Assembly: GCF_000183425.1 (NCBI RefSeq)
Contig: NC_014759.1
Span: 2,077,001 to 2,141,000 of the forward strand
Origin: Marivirga tractuosa DSM 4126
Lineage (GTDB): Bacteria > Bacteroidota > Bacteroidia > Cytophagales > Cyclobacteriaceae
Direction: 5' to 3'
DNA length: 64,000 nucleotides
Positions 18,888 to 27,229 of this stretch are shown here, piece by piece. A model generated the notes under the pieces. The model searched no databases, was not told the origin of the DNA, and saw nothing but the letters and a program-made list of their open reading frames with translations. Position 1 is the stretch's first letter. Every line of letters starts with the position of its first letter. The translations under genes and the position numbers were made by a program.

Positions 18888-21197
18888 ATGAAAAGAATAT
18901 TTACCGCCTTTATGGCATTTTTTACTATTGCAGCAACTGCTCAAGAGTATAAAAACCAGGGCAAATTTGAGCAATTGGATTACATGTTGAGGTCACCGAA
19001 TGTTTACAGGACAGCTTCAGGTGCCCCAGGACACATGTATTGGCAACAAAAAGCCGATTACAAAATTGATGTAACCTTGGATGAAGGAAAGAATCAGATC
19101 ATAGGTTCTGAAACCATCACTTACACCAACAATTCACCAGATCAATTGACTTATTTATGGGTACAGCTGGATCAGAATATGCGTGCAAAAAACAGTATGA
19201 CCTATGATGTGTCTGAAACAAGTGTTCCAGACAGAGCAAGCGAAGGACAAATTGACCGCATGATGGGATACCCTGATTATGATGGTGGACACAAAATTCA
19301 AAAATTAGTGGATGCGGATGGAAATGATATGCAATACACCATCAACAACACCATGATGAGAATTGATTTGGATGAGCCTTTAAAAGCAGGTGAAGAAATT
19401 TCGTTCTCTATTGATTGGTATTATAACATTAACGACAGAGCTAGAATGGGCGGTCGTGGTGGATTTGACCATTTTGAAGAGGATGATAACACAGTTTACA
19501 CTATCACACAATGGTTCCCTAGAATGGCGGTTTACAATGATTTCGAAGGATGGCAAAACAAGCAATTCATCGGAAGTGGTGAGTTTGCATTGCCTTTCGG
19601 AGATTATGAGGTGAATATCACCGTTCCAGAAGATCATATAGTAGCTTCAACTGGTGAATTACAGAATGCTGATGCAGTATTAACTGCTGATCAATTAGAA
19701 AGATGGGAGAAATCTAAAACAGCGGATGATCCTGTTTTGATCGTCACTAAAAAAGAAGCTGAAAAAGCAGAGAAAAGTAAAGCTAAAGGCACTAAAACCT
19801 GGACGTATCATGCAGAAAACGTTCGTGACTTTGCATTTGGTTCTTCTCGTAAATTTATTTGGGATGCAATGGGCGTTGACATTGAAGGCAAAACCGTAAT
19901 GGCCATGTCTTATTACCCTAAAGAAGCTTGGGGATTATGGGATAAATATTCTACTAGAGTAGTTGCTCACACATTGGAAGTTTATTCTAGAATGACTATT
20001 CCTTATCCATATCCGGTAGCTATTTCAGTTGAAGCGGCAAATGGAATGGAATATCCGATGATTTGCTTCAACTACGGAAGACCGGCTCCAGATGGCACTT
20101 ATTCAGCCAGAACTAAATACGGAATGATTGGCGTAATCATTCATGAAGTGGGGCACAACTTCTTCCCGATGATTGTAAACTCCGATGAGCGTCAATGGAC
20201 TTGGATGGACGAAGGATTGAACAGCTTTGTACAGTTTGTTGCAGAACAGGAATGGGAACCTAATTATCCAAGTAGAAGAGGTCCAGCCGGAAATATTGTC
20301 TCTTACATGAAAGGAGACAAAGATAATATCCGTCCGATAATGACTAATTCAGAAAATATTATTCAGTTTGGAAATAATGCTTACGGGAAACCTGCGACAG
20401 CACTCAATATTTTAAGAGAAACTGTAATGGGCAGAGACCTTTTTGATAAAGCATTCAAAACTTTCTCTGAAAGATGGGCATTCAAACACCCTACACCAAC
20501 TGACTTTTTCCGCACTATGGAAGATGCATCAGCAGTTGATTTAGATTGGTTCTGGAGAGGTTGGTTCTATTCAGTTGATCATGTGGATATTGCAATTAAA
20601 GATGTGGAATGGTACAAATTGGATTCTAAAAATCCTGATGTAGAAAACAAAATCAAAAAGGAAAGAGCAGAAGAAGAAAGCTATCATGTCACTCCCGATA
20701 AAAATAAGGAAGAAGGCATTAAAACAGTAGTAGAAAAGCATCCTGAATTGAAAGATTTCTACAACAGTTATGACCCTTTTGAAGTGGATAGCGATGATAG
20801 AAAAGCTTATAAATCATTCAGAGCTTCATTGTCTCCAAAAGAAGAGGAATTACTAGATGGAGGATATAATTTCTATGAAGTAAAATATGAAAACAAAGGT
20901 GGATTAGTAATGCCAATCATTGTGGAAGTTACCTATAAAGACGGAAGCAAAGAAACCTTAAAATATCCTGCTGAAATCTGGAGAAAGCGAGAAAACACCG
21001 CTACCAAGGTGATTATTTCTCAAAAGGAAATCGTTCAATTTCAGGTGGATCCTAAAAGAGAAACGGCTGATGTAGATGAAGAAAACAACTACTGGCCGCC
21101 AAGAAGCATTCCTAACAAATTTGAATTATATCAAAGAAGGAATTCTACGCCAAGAGGTCAATCGCCAGCTGACAATGAAATGAGCAGAAATAAATAA
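18888..21197 (+). CDS. M1 family metallopeptidase (secreted aminopeptidase)
   Basis: 769 residues from the ATG at 18888. This start is preferred to an earlier in-frame one at 18789 because it is followed by a clean signal peptide (MKRIFTAFMAFFTIAATAQ) and does not overlap the HupE gene. The zinc site HEVGHNFFP (about residue 419) with the downstream DEGLNSF supplies His, His and Glu, and NGMEYPMICF replaces the GAMEN substrate motif. Acts on N-termini of peptides outside the cytoplasm. A long Lys/Glu-rich C-terminal region follows the catalytic domain. A strong terminator lies just downstream. Confidence 0.9.
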   Translation: MKRIFTAFMAFFTIAATAQEYKNQGKFEQLDYMLRSPNVYRTASGAPGHMYWQQKADYKIDVTLDEGKNQIIGSETITYTNNSPDQLTYLWVQLDQNMRAKNSMTYDVSETSVPDRASEGQIDRMMGYPDYDGGHKIQKLVDADGNDMQYTINNTMMRIDLDEPLKAGEEISFSIDWYYNINDRARMGGRGGFDHFEEDDNTVYTITQWFPRMAVYNDFEGWQNKQFIGSGEFALPFGDYEVNITVPEDHIVASTGELQNADAVLTADQLERWEKSKTADDPVLIVTKKEAEKAEKSKAKGTKTWTYHAENVRDFAFGSSRKFIWDAMGVDIEGKTVMAMSYYPKEAWGLWDKYSTRVVAHTLEVYSRMTIPYPYPVAISVEAANGMEYPMICFNYGRPAPDGTYSARTKYGMIGVIIHEVGHNFFPMIVNSDERQWTWMDEGLNSFVQFVAEQEWEPNYPSRRGPAGNIVSYMKGDKDNIRPIMTNSENIIQFGNNAYGKPATALNILRETVMGRDLFDKAFKTFSERWAFKHPTPTDFFRTMEDASAVDLDWFWRGWFYSVDHVDIAIKDVEWYKLDSKNPDVENKIKKERAEEESYHVTPDKNKEEGIKTVVEKHPELKDFYNSYDPFEVDSDDRKAYKSFRASLSPKEEELLDGGYNFYEVKYENKGGLVMPIIVEVTYKDGSKETLKYPAEIWRKRENTATKVIISQKEIVQFQVDPKRETADVDEENNYWPPRSIPNKFELYQRRNSTPRGQSPADNEMSRNK

Positions 21198-21223
21198 AGT
21201 AGTTTAACTACAAATACTATTTT

Positions 21224-21285
21224 AACCACAAAAGAGTCAACAGAAAACAAATGTTAGTTTTAATTGATTCTTTTGTGGTTTTTTA
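21224..21285 (+). terminator. Terminator after the M1 peptidase gene
   Basis: A 17-bp stem (21224-21240 with 21264-21280, one G-U pair) encloses a 23-base loop and ends in TTTTTT. The left arm begins AACCACAAAAGA and the right arm ends TCTTTTGTGGTT. Confidence 0.75.
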
Positions 21286-21404
21286 TTCAAAATAAAAATT
21301 GATCAAGTTTAATATCCTTTGTGCCCGCATATGCAGACAGGTGCTTAGTGGATTTCTTAGAGAGACTCGTATTTTTATGTCATAAAAATAAATATAGCGT
21401 GCTT

Positions 21405-21586
21405 ATGTCCGACATTTGAAATGTCGGACATTAATCAATTGGATTATCACAAAATATCTCGAATTTTCTAACGGTGTGAATAAAGTGTCCCACATAGGCT
21501 AATTTTATCAATAAGTCATACTGTTTGAGACCAGAAAAAGAACAATACAAAATTGGTTGGTTAAGTAGAATGTCTGACATGGGCTA
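21405..21586. repeat. Cluster of 11-bp palindromes ATGTCNGACAT in a gene-free region
   Basis: The 538-bp gap 21198-21735 holds no gene. It contains ATGTCCGACAT (21405-21415) and ATGTCGGACAT (21421-21431), which together make a perfect 27-bp inverted repeat, a degenerate copy GTGTCCCACAT (21485-21495) and another exact one, ATGTCTGACAT (21570-21580). The last two are each followed by A/GGGCTA, giving a 17-bp direct repeat (21485-21501 and 21570-21586). Operator-like sites or decayed transposon ends are both possible. Confidence 0.5.
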
Positions 21587-21664
21587 CCCCTCATTGTGAA
21601 GCTTTTAGGTTAACTTTGAGGTTCTTAGTGGTTAAAGAAACCAGCTTTTAGGCTGTAGAAAGAC

Positions 21665-21694
21665 AAAGGCAGGGAACCACCCCTGCCTTTTTTG
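21665..21694. terminator. Bidirectional terminator hairpin
   Basis: AAAGGCAGGG (21665-21674) and CCCTGCCTTT (21681-21690) form a perfect 10-bp stem with a six-base loop, followed by a T run on the plus strand. It is 45 bp past the stop of the minus-strand gene at 21736. Confidence 0.75.
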
Positions 21695-21735
21695 TTAACC
21701 TAAACTAAACTATTCCCTATTTAACAAGAAATATC

Positions 21736-22125
21736 TTATGCTTTCAACCACGCTTTGGCATCCTCCAAGTTGTTGAAATATTGAAAATTCAATTTTCCTT
21801 TTTGTTTATCTAAAATATTTTTAGCAGCAAATTTTCTAAATACATCCTTTGAAACTACTACCGCGATCTTCTCTACTTCCTGAGCTGCTTTAGGTATCAG
21901 GTTTTCTGAAACCCACTTTTGATCATCTAATGACAATACTCCAGCGTCAGTATTATTTTGCAGCCAATTTTTAATATGTGGTTGCTGACACAAATCATAA
22001 TTTGATAACATTGCAGCACGGTATTCTTCACTTTTTAAACTACCGTGAAAGGTAATCATGGCTGCTTGAACATCAGTTTGTTCCTTAATGGTTACTTTCT
22101 CTGCTTGAGATACTACAGTTGACAT
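21736..22125 (-). CDS. Small STAS/SpoIIAA-like protein of unknown function
   Basis: 129 residues, no signal peptide or membrane segment. The C-terminal half (KIAVVVSKDVFRKFAAKNILDKQKGKLNFQYFNNLEDAKAWL) resembles the SpoIIAA-like/STAS fold common in Bacteroidota, in which the ending FxxxEDAxxWL is frequent. A regulatory or binding role is inferred from the fold only. Stands alone between a terminator and a divergent cytochrome b5-like gene. Confidence 0.6.
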   Translation of the reverse strand: MSTVVSQAEKVTIKEQTDVQAAMITFHGSLKSEEYRAAMLSNYDLCQQPHIKNWLQNNTDAGVLSLDDQKWVSENLIPKAAQEVEKIAVVVSKDVFRKFAAKNILDKQKGKLNFQYFNNLEDAKAWLKA

Positions 22126-22149
22126 ATTTTTATATTATTTTATACAATG

Positions 22150-22157
22150 CAAAAGTA
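22150..22157 (-). promoter_or_regulatory. Possible -7 box for the STAS-like gene
   Basis: Minus-strand TACTTTTG fits TAnnTTTG, 24 bp before the start at 22125. The 278-bp divergent region 22126-22403 shows nothing else distinct. Confidence 0.4.
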
Positions 22158-22403
22158 GCAGGCTGATTTAAAAGTGTTTTATTTAGCTAATTCATAAAGT
22201 TACAGAGGTAGTTCTTTAGAATATTTTCAATTATTTCAAGTGATGAATTTTGAGTTTAAAAATACTACTTGTACGGATAAAGAGAAATAGACTATTTTAT
22301 TTCAAAATATCACCTTATTTCGATTTTTTATTCTGAAATTTGAATATAATTGAGATGTAATAAAATTATATATTGATTTAAATTACTTGAAAAAACATAA
22401 TTA

Positions 22404-22634
22404 ATGAAGAAATACAGCCCTCAACAGCTTGCATTACGCAATGGACAGGACAAGGAAGAAATCTGGATCGCTTATAAGGGAATTATATATGATGTAACCA
22501 ATTCAAAGCTATGGAAAAATGGCACGCATTACGAACATTGGTCTGGACAAGATCTAACTGAGGAGTTAAAAGATGCCCCACACACGGAAATGGTGTTCGA
22601 AAGATTAAATATAATAGGAGAATTAATCCAATGA
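22404..22634 (+). CDS. Cytochrome b5-like heme/steroid-binding domain protein
   Basis: 76 residues, a single small domain: KYSPQQLALRNGQDKEEIWIAYKGIIYDVTNS, then LWKNGTHYEHWSGQDLTEEL and DAPHTEMV. His42 or His45 and His60 sit where the heme ligands of cytochrome b5-like domains lie. No membrane segment or signal peptide, so a soluble cytoplasmic form is expected. Its stop overlaps the end of the convergent Na/Pi transporter by 12 bp. Confidence 0.8.
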   Translation: MKKYSPQQLALRNGQDKEEIWIAYKGIIYDVTNSKLWKNGTHYEHWSGQDLTEELKDAPHTEMVFERLNIIGELIQ

Positions 22635-23819
22635 ATCAGTCGGATTGACAGACTTATTGATACTTTCCTCTATTTTATCATCTGTCTCTTTTTCATTTCC
22701 CTCCTCTTTATTAAAGGAAATCAAAACAAAAGGGATCAAAAAGAATGTGAATATAATATAAGCAAAACCAGCAATCCTAAACTTCATAGCCAAACGCCCG
22801 AAGGACTTAGCCATTTGAACCGGAATATTTCTTATAATTGGAAAAGGGAGAAAGATCAACACTCCTATCAAATTAAAAAACAAGTGCACCAAGGCAATGC
22901 TTACTGCAGCTTCTGACTTAAATAGGGCTGCAACTAGTGCAGTAATGGTAGTCCCGATATTTGCCCCCAAAATAAAAGTAAAACTTTGTTTTAAGCTGAT
23001 CTTTCGAGTAGCTACAAAAGGAACGATTACCGAGGTGGTTACCGAGCTGCTTTGAACACCAGCCGTAAAAACTATACCCCAGAAAAAGGATCTGTAAGGA
23101 CTGCCGAAGAAATATTTTTGTAAAAATTCCCGTGAACCACCTGTAATGGATTTATATAATGTTCTAGATAAAAATTTAACTGTTACAGCCAATAATACGA
23201 AGGAAGAAATAGCAAGAACAACAGGATAAGGTACTAATTCACCAATAAACAACACTATCGGTTTAGTAAAAAGGAAATATCTGAATTCCGAATTCTGCGC
23301 AACATAATCAGCCCCCAAAATAAAATTAGAGGCCGAAGAGGATAGATGTGTTAATAATCCATACTTATACTCCAACGGAAATAGTATAGCAACAACCAGT
23401 ATATTGAAGAAGTCATGGACTACACCTGCCCCAATAGCTTTTCTGAATTCATCTCTATTTGTAATGAAACTTAATGAAACCAAAGTACTGGTTAGCGTAG
23501 TTCCAATATTTGCACCCATAATCATAGGGATTGCATCAGAGAACTCAATAGAGCCAGAGGCCACTATTGCTACAATCATGGAAGTACTAGTGCTGCTGCT
23601 TTGGATGATGGCTGTAATCAAGAGCCCAATAAAAAGACTTATAAAAGGATTTGCTGTAAGGTTTATAATAGAATTAGCTATATCCTTATTCAATAATCGG
23701 AATGAATAACCTATAAAATCTATTGCCAACAAAAATAGAAAAATGTTGAATGCAATCAGTATCAGCCTTTTTAAGGTTGATTGCCATTTCTGCTCACTAT
23801 TTAAAACTGGATTGCTAAT
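22623..23819 (-). CDS. Na/Pi cotransporter (NptA/PNaS family)
   Basis: The protein has the duplicated QSSS signature of the family: ITAIIQSSSTSTSMIVAI and TAGVQSSSVTTSVIVPF, each followed by GANIGTTxT, with about eight or nine membrane segments. Exports or imports phosphate with sodium. A TTG at 23732 would give 369 residues but cuts off the first membrane helix: the frame stays open upstream to a stop at 23832-23834 and encodes SEQKWQSTLKRLILIAFNIF, which fits family N-termini. That extension contains no ATG, GTG or TTG; the most plausible start is ATT at 23819 (398 residues). A frameshift or sequencing error is the alternative. Divergent from a second phosphate transporter. Confidence 0.85.
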   Translation of the reverse strand: MSNPVLNSEQKWQSTLKRLILIAFNIFLFLLAIDFIGYSFRLLNKDIANSIINLTANPFISLFIGLLITAIIQSSSTSTSMIVAIVASGSIEFSDAIPMIMGANIGTTLTSTLVSLSFITNRDEFRKAIGAGVVHDFFNILVVAILFPLEYKYGLLTHLSSSASNFILGADYVAQNSEFRYFLFTKPIVLFIGELVPYPVVLAISSFVLLAVTVKFLSRTLYKSITGGSREFLQKYFFGSPYRSFFWGIVFTAGVQSSSVTTSVIVPFVATRKISLKQSFTFILGANIGTTITALVAALFKSEAAVSIALVHLFFNLIGVLIFLPFPIIRNIPVQMAKSFGRLAMKFRIAGFAYIIFTFFLIPFVLISFNKEEGNEKETDDKIEESINKSVNPTDSLD

Positions 23820-24043
23820 GATTTGATATTTTTACGATTATTAAAATGCAAAATTAACTGCAAAATTCTTAGTAATAGCAATTGCAAAGTAAAGCAATTG
23901 TTAAGAATTAAATATTACCTCAGTTAACTTAAACTTAATATTATTTCTGCCCTGCAGCATAAAATTTTAAGTATTAGGAATATGATTAACATTGAAGTAA
24001 TATTGTTAACAATTTTTTAACTCAATGTTTCACTAAGATTAAT

Positions 24044-24051
24044 TAGCTTTG
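24044..24051 (+). promoter_or_regulatory. Possible -7 box for the PiT-like transporter gene
   Basis: TAGCTTTG matches TAnnTTTG, 49 bp before the start at 24101, in the 281-bp divergent region between the two phosphate transporter genes. No clear -33 partner. Confidence 0.35.
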
Positions 24052-24100
24052 TGCTTGAAACATAATTTTGCTAAAAAAGCAGTATTGAATCACATTTTTT

Positions 24101-25240
24101 ATGGCTAAAAAACCATTCCTTAAGTATAACAGAAGCACGGTTTCTGAAGTAACTTATAAAACCTTTGAAATAGCAAAGAAGGAAAAAGCTTTCATTACCA
24201 TGATTGCTATTTTTACTTTTGTTTGCGGACTCATCACACCATATCCTCAAATTGCCATGTGGGTTGGTTTTGGTTTGGCGGCCTATTCTGCCATTGCCAA
24301 TGATAGTATTCAGACCATTGGAACATTTATAGCTTCGAACAGTAAAAAGCCCTGGTGGATTTTATGGCTATTTATGGGGTTGATTTTCCTTGCAACAGTA
24401 GGTTATAGTTGGGTGGTTTTTGATGGAGACGTAAGTAGTCAAAGGCTATTGACAAAAGGATTTGACAAAGCACCTACTTCATTTAGCTTTTTACAACTGG
24501 CCGCACCAATTTTACTATTAGTATTAACTCGCTTTAGAATGCCGGTTTCTACTACCTTTTTACTTCTAAGTGCCTTTTCAACTCAAGCATCATCAATAGG
24601 TGCAATGCTAGGAAAAAGTTTAACTGGTTATTTGTTGGCATTTGTTACGGCCATATTTGTTTGGTTTATCGTTTCAAAATTTGTCTCAAAGTATTTCAAA
24701 AGTAAAAAACCAGCCAAATTCTGGACACCAGTACAGTGGATCATCAGTGGAGCTTTATGGTCCGTTTGGGTGTCTCAAGATGCAGCAAACATTGCCGTAT
24801 TCCTTCCCAGAAGTCTTAATATTTACGAATTTATAGGTTTTGCTGGTTTTATATTTATTGGCATGGGGCTTCTATTTTTTCTTAAAGGAGATAAAATACA
24901 AAGTATTGTAAATGAAAAAGCAGGAGTAACCGATGTTAGGGCAGCCACTATAGTAGATTTCGTTTATGCAATCCTCCTTTATTATTTCAAAGTTATAAGT
25001 ACTGTTCCAATTAGTACAACCTGGGTTTTCATAGGACTACTAGGCGGTAGAGAAGTAGCCATTGCCATCAGTAAAAAGCGCTATAAAAAGAGAATAAAAA
25101 ATATTAGAAGAGCTAGTAAAATTGTTGGTAGAGATTTCCTTTACGCTACAATCGGATTAGTTTTATCTGTACTTCTAGCCATTGGGGTAAACAAAAAATT
25201 CCAGGATCAGATTGTGAACGAAATCATGAATTTCTTTTAG
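24101..25240 (+). CDS. Divergent PiT-family (PHO4) inorganic phosphate transporter
   Basis: 379 residues with about ten membrane segments. The two inverted family repeats are recognisable: AAYSAIANDSIQTIGTFIAS in the first half and SQDAANIAVFLPR in the second, matching the GAND-type signatures of PiT proteins, with FRMPVSTTFLLLSAF and VPISTTWVFIGLLGG as the paired STT elements. This supports cation-coupled phosphate uptake across the inner membrane, although the divergence from typical PiT proteins leaves the substrate less than certain. Divergent from the NptA-like gene and followed by a terminator. Confidence 0.75.
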   Translation: MAKKPFLKYNRSTVSEVTYKTFEIAKKEKAFITMIAIFTFVCGLITPYPQIAMWVGFGLAAYSAIANDSIQTIGTFIASNSKKPWWILWLFMGLIFLATVGYSWVVFDGDVSSQRLLTKGFDKAPTSFSFLQLAAPILLLVLTRFRMPVSTTFLLLSAFSTQASSIGAMLGKSLTGYLLAFVTAIFVWFIVSKFVSKYFKSKKPAKFWTPVQWIISGALWSVWVSQDAANIAVFLPRSLNIYEFIGFAGFIFIGMGLLFFLKGDKIQSIVNEKAGVTDVRAATIVDFVYAILLYYFKVISTVPISTTWVFIGLLGGREVAIAISKKRYKKRIKNIRRASKIVGRDFLYATIGLVLSVLLAIGVNKKFQDQIVNEIMNFF

Positions 25241-25248
25241 GAGAATTT

Positions 25249-25287
25249 AAAAAAGCCTGTCTTCAATAGTTGAATTCGGGCTTTTTA
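25249..25287 (+). terminator. Terminator after the PiT-like gene
   Basis: AAAAAGCC...TTCAA / TTGAA...GGGCTTTTT form an interrupted stem (about 25250-25285) with a T run, 10 bp after the stop codon. Confidence 0.65.
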
Positions 25288-25334
25288 TTGATTTAAAGAC
25301 TAAAATCATAAGATCAAATTAGGGAATATTAATA

Positions 25335-25640
25335 AACGCCTGTACAAAACCCGTTTGCCATACTAGGCTATGAAATACTTAAAGTAGTAACTTAGACCTT
25401 CTTCTCAAACTGCCCCCTATATAAATTGCAAAACATAAGAAAAATTAACTCCAGTCAATGCACAAAAAAATATCTTTAGATGCAAGCTGTGAAAAGCAAT
25501 CATAAATTACGTATTATTTAGCAATCTTCTATCTAAAAGGTATTGAGCAAACACTTCACTTATTAACATGATTCATGCTTAGCTTAGTGTTATTAATCCT
25601 CCTGACTTTTCAAGTTAATTCATAACTTAAAAAAGGCGTT
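25335..25640 (-). repeat. attC-like intercassette repeat, site A (degenerate)
   Basis: Gene-free region between the PiT-like gene and the first accessory gene. It is bounded by AACGCC (25335-25340) and GGCGTT (25635-25640), an inverted pair; the outer end lies 12 bp past the stop of the lipoprotein gene. Its segment 25339-25527 aligns along about 190 bp with 26371-26560 (site B), sharing GGCTATGAAATACT, AAAGTAGT, ATATCTTT, TGAAAAGCAA and ATTTAGCAA. Together with sites C and D it shares GTAYAAAA..CGT followed by GGCT. Interpreted as a decayed recombination site. Confidence 0.5.
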
Positions 25641-25652
25641 GCGAACCACTTT

Positions 25653-26336
25653 TCAGAAAAATACAAAAGTTGATTTCCCCTTTCCATTTTTTATTTTTAA
25701 TTCATCTTGATTTGAATTTAAGGCTAAGCATTTAAATGAATAATATACCGCAACTTGTTGTAATGGGCGTTCAATTACCCTTATGCTATCAATACTAAAA
25801 TCAAAGTCTTCAGCTGTAATTTGTTGATCGAAAGAAAATGAACTGTATCCAAGCTTTGCTTCGTTCGTAGCTTGATCAGTTAAATAGTACCCTATTTTAA
25901 CATTGTGTAAATTAGAAGCTGGCTGTACAGCTTGACTATAAACAAATTCACTTCTATCAAAAAAATCTATAAAGTCAGAAAAATTTGAGTACCTAGGAAA
26001 AGTTGCGGTTAATTTATCATTTGATTCTAAAGTCCCAAATGTCACGAAAATATTTATGTCATTATTGGTTTGTGTAGATTTATAACCTATTTGCATATCT
26101 ATATAAGTAGAATCTACATTTTGTCCATTCGTATTTGCGGAATTTGATTTCCCAGAAACATCTGTTGTTACTAAAAATTCTTCACCAAAATCACCGAGGA
26201 TATAATCATCATAAGACTGCAAAGTATCTAAAGCGACTGCATAATAATTATTGACAATAGGTTTAACATCTTCTGGTTCATTACCACAAGAGGTGAAAAA
26301 TATTAGTAGCGATGTTAAAAATAGTATGTTTTTCAT
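25653..26336 (-). CDS. Hypothetical lipoprotein (putative cassette gene)
   Basis: 227 residues. A lipoprotein signal peptide ends in FFTSCGNEPED, so the mature protein is lipid-anchored. The remainder is predicted beta-rich with no cysteine cluster or catalytic motif that I recognise (ANTNGQNVDSTYIDMQIGYKS). No known family. It sits between attC-like sites A and B, with its start 30 bp or so from B and its stop 12 bp from A, the layout of an integron cassette. Confidence 0.65.
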   Translation of the reverse strand: MKNILFLTSLLIFFTSCGNEPEDVKPIVNNYYAVALDTLQSYDDYILGDFGEEFLVTTDVSGKSNSANTNGQNVDSTYIDMQIGYKSTQTNNDINIFVTFGTLESNDKLTATFPRYSNFSDFIDFFDRSEFVYSQAVQPASNLHNVKIGYYLTDQATNEAKLGYSSFSFDQQITAEDFDFSIDSIRVIERPLQQVAVYYSFKCLALNSNQDELKIKNGKGKSTFVFF

Positions 26337-26366
26337 TGGTTCAATAGTTTTTTTAAGCTGGTTGAT

Positions 26367-26560
26367 AAAGCCGGTATAAAATCCGTTTATTATAAATGGC
26401 TATGAAATACTGAAAGTAGTGATTTATGTATTCTCCGCAAACTAAACTAATTGATTAGTTGCAAACGATTAGGATAATTAAGCACTATACTTACCAAAGC
26501 AATATCTTTGCTGTCGAGCCATGAAAAGCAAGGATAAAATATGAGTGATTTAGCAAAGGG
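26367..26560 (-). repeat. attC-like intercassette repeat, site B
   Basis: Within the gene-free 26337-26596. It begins AAAGCCGGTATAAAATCCGT at the low-coordinate end and contains ATGGCTATGAAATACTGAAAG; a partner CATGGCT-type segment occurs inverted around 26518-26526. It is a diverged copy of site A over about 190 bp. Lies between the stop of the PH-like gene and the start of the lipoprotein gene. Confidence 0.5.
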
Positions 26561-26596
26561 GCTGCAAAGTGGAAAGCGAATGGGTTATATATGAAA

Positions 26597-27022
26597 TTAG
26601 GTGTTTTTTATTCTACTTCTCAGTTTTTGGACTGCTGGGTGATCTGAATAAAATAGAAAAAACTCTGTATAACCAATAAAAACTATTCGTTTCCCAAATT
26701 CACACTTTTCTTCAAGAGTAATGAAAATAATCCTTGGAAACATTATTATATGTGATACACTTTTCATATTTGAAAGTGGAATCTTAGCCGATTTGAAAAA
26801 ATTGTCCGCATAGAGATATTGATTATCCATGTAAAGATTTTTAGTCCGGATAAAGAAAAAATACAGAACTGATATGAGAAGAAAAACAGCAAAAAGTGTA
26901 GGTAATAATTCTAACTCATTTTCTCTTATTTCCTTAATCACAAAAGTTAAAAATCCCCCGATTAAAATTAAAGGAAATACAAATTTCCAAAACAAAGTCA
27001 ATGTGGTAGATAGTCTGATCAT
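26597..27022 (-). CDS. Hypothetical membrane protein with PH-like C-terminal region (putative cassette gene)
   Basis: 141 residues. Two membrane segments (about 10-28 and 40-57) are followed by a soluble beta-rich part (TKNLYMDNQYLYADNFFKSAKIPLSNMKSV) that resembles bacterial PH-like domains. No further motif. Its start codon is only 5 bp from attC-like site C, leaving no room for a promoter of its own, which fits a promoterless cassette gene. Confidence 0.6.
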   Translation of the reverse strand: MIRLSTTLTLFWKFVFPLILIGGFLTFVIKEIRENELELLPTLFAVFLLISVLYFFFIRTKNLYMDNQYLYADNFFKSAKIPLSNMKSVSHIIMFPRIIFITLEEKCEFGKRIVFIGYTEFFLFYSDHPAVQKLRSRIKNT

Positions 27023-27026
27023 CTTT

Positions 27027-27222
27027 ATGCAACGCCACTGTATAAAATTCGTGGCTGATTAAAAGTATAAAAATTTGCGTTAACTACCGAGGCAATCCGC
27101 AGGATTGGCTTATTAAATTAAGTCTCACCAATAAGTCAATCCTGCGGATTGCCGGACTATCTACGAAGAGCAGAAGGAACAATAACCTACTAACAGCCAT
27201 GATTTATGACAGAATGTTAGGC
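27027..27222 (-). repeat. attC-like intercassette repeat, site C, with nested long inverted repeat
   Basis: Between the start of the PH-like gene and the stop of mazF. Read on the minus strand it starts with GCCTAAC (27222-27216) and ends near GTTGCAT (27033-27027), one base off the GTTRRRY consensus. Outer arms at 27038-27057 and 27194-27212 are inverted repeats (CTGTATAAAATTCGTGGCTG against CTGTCATAAATCATGGCTG) with extrahelical bases. Nested inside are arms 27091-27114 and 27130-27153, 24 bp complementary with one G-U, each arm itself a CAATCC-NNN-GGATTG hairpin. Confidence 0.6.
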
Positions 27223-27229
27223 TTAGTTA

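Noticed and set aside
19380..19637. Open frames on both strands inside the M1 peptidase gene
   Set aside because: Shadow frames of a clearly identified gene, with no motif of their own.
21198..21735. A small protein gene or tRNA in the 538-bp gap
   Set aside because: No frame with a start and protein-like composition, and no cloverleaf; only palindromes and terminators.
23404..23709. Plus-strand 101-codon frame opposite the Na/Pi transporter
   Set aside because: Antisense shadow of the QSSS repeat region.
27091..27153. Possible CRISPR repeat pair
   Set aside because: Only two copies, in inverted and not direct orientation, with a 15-bp gap and no cas genes.
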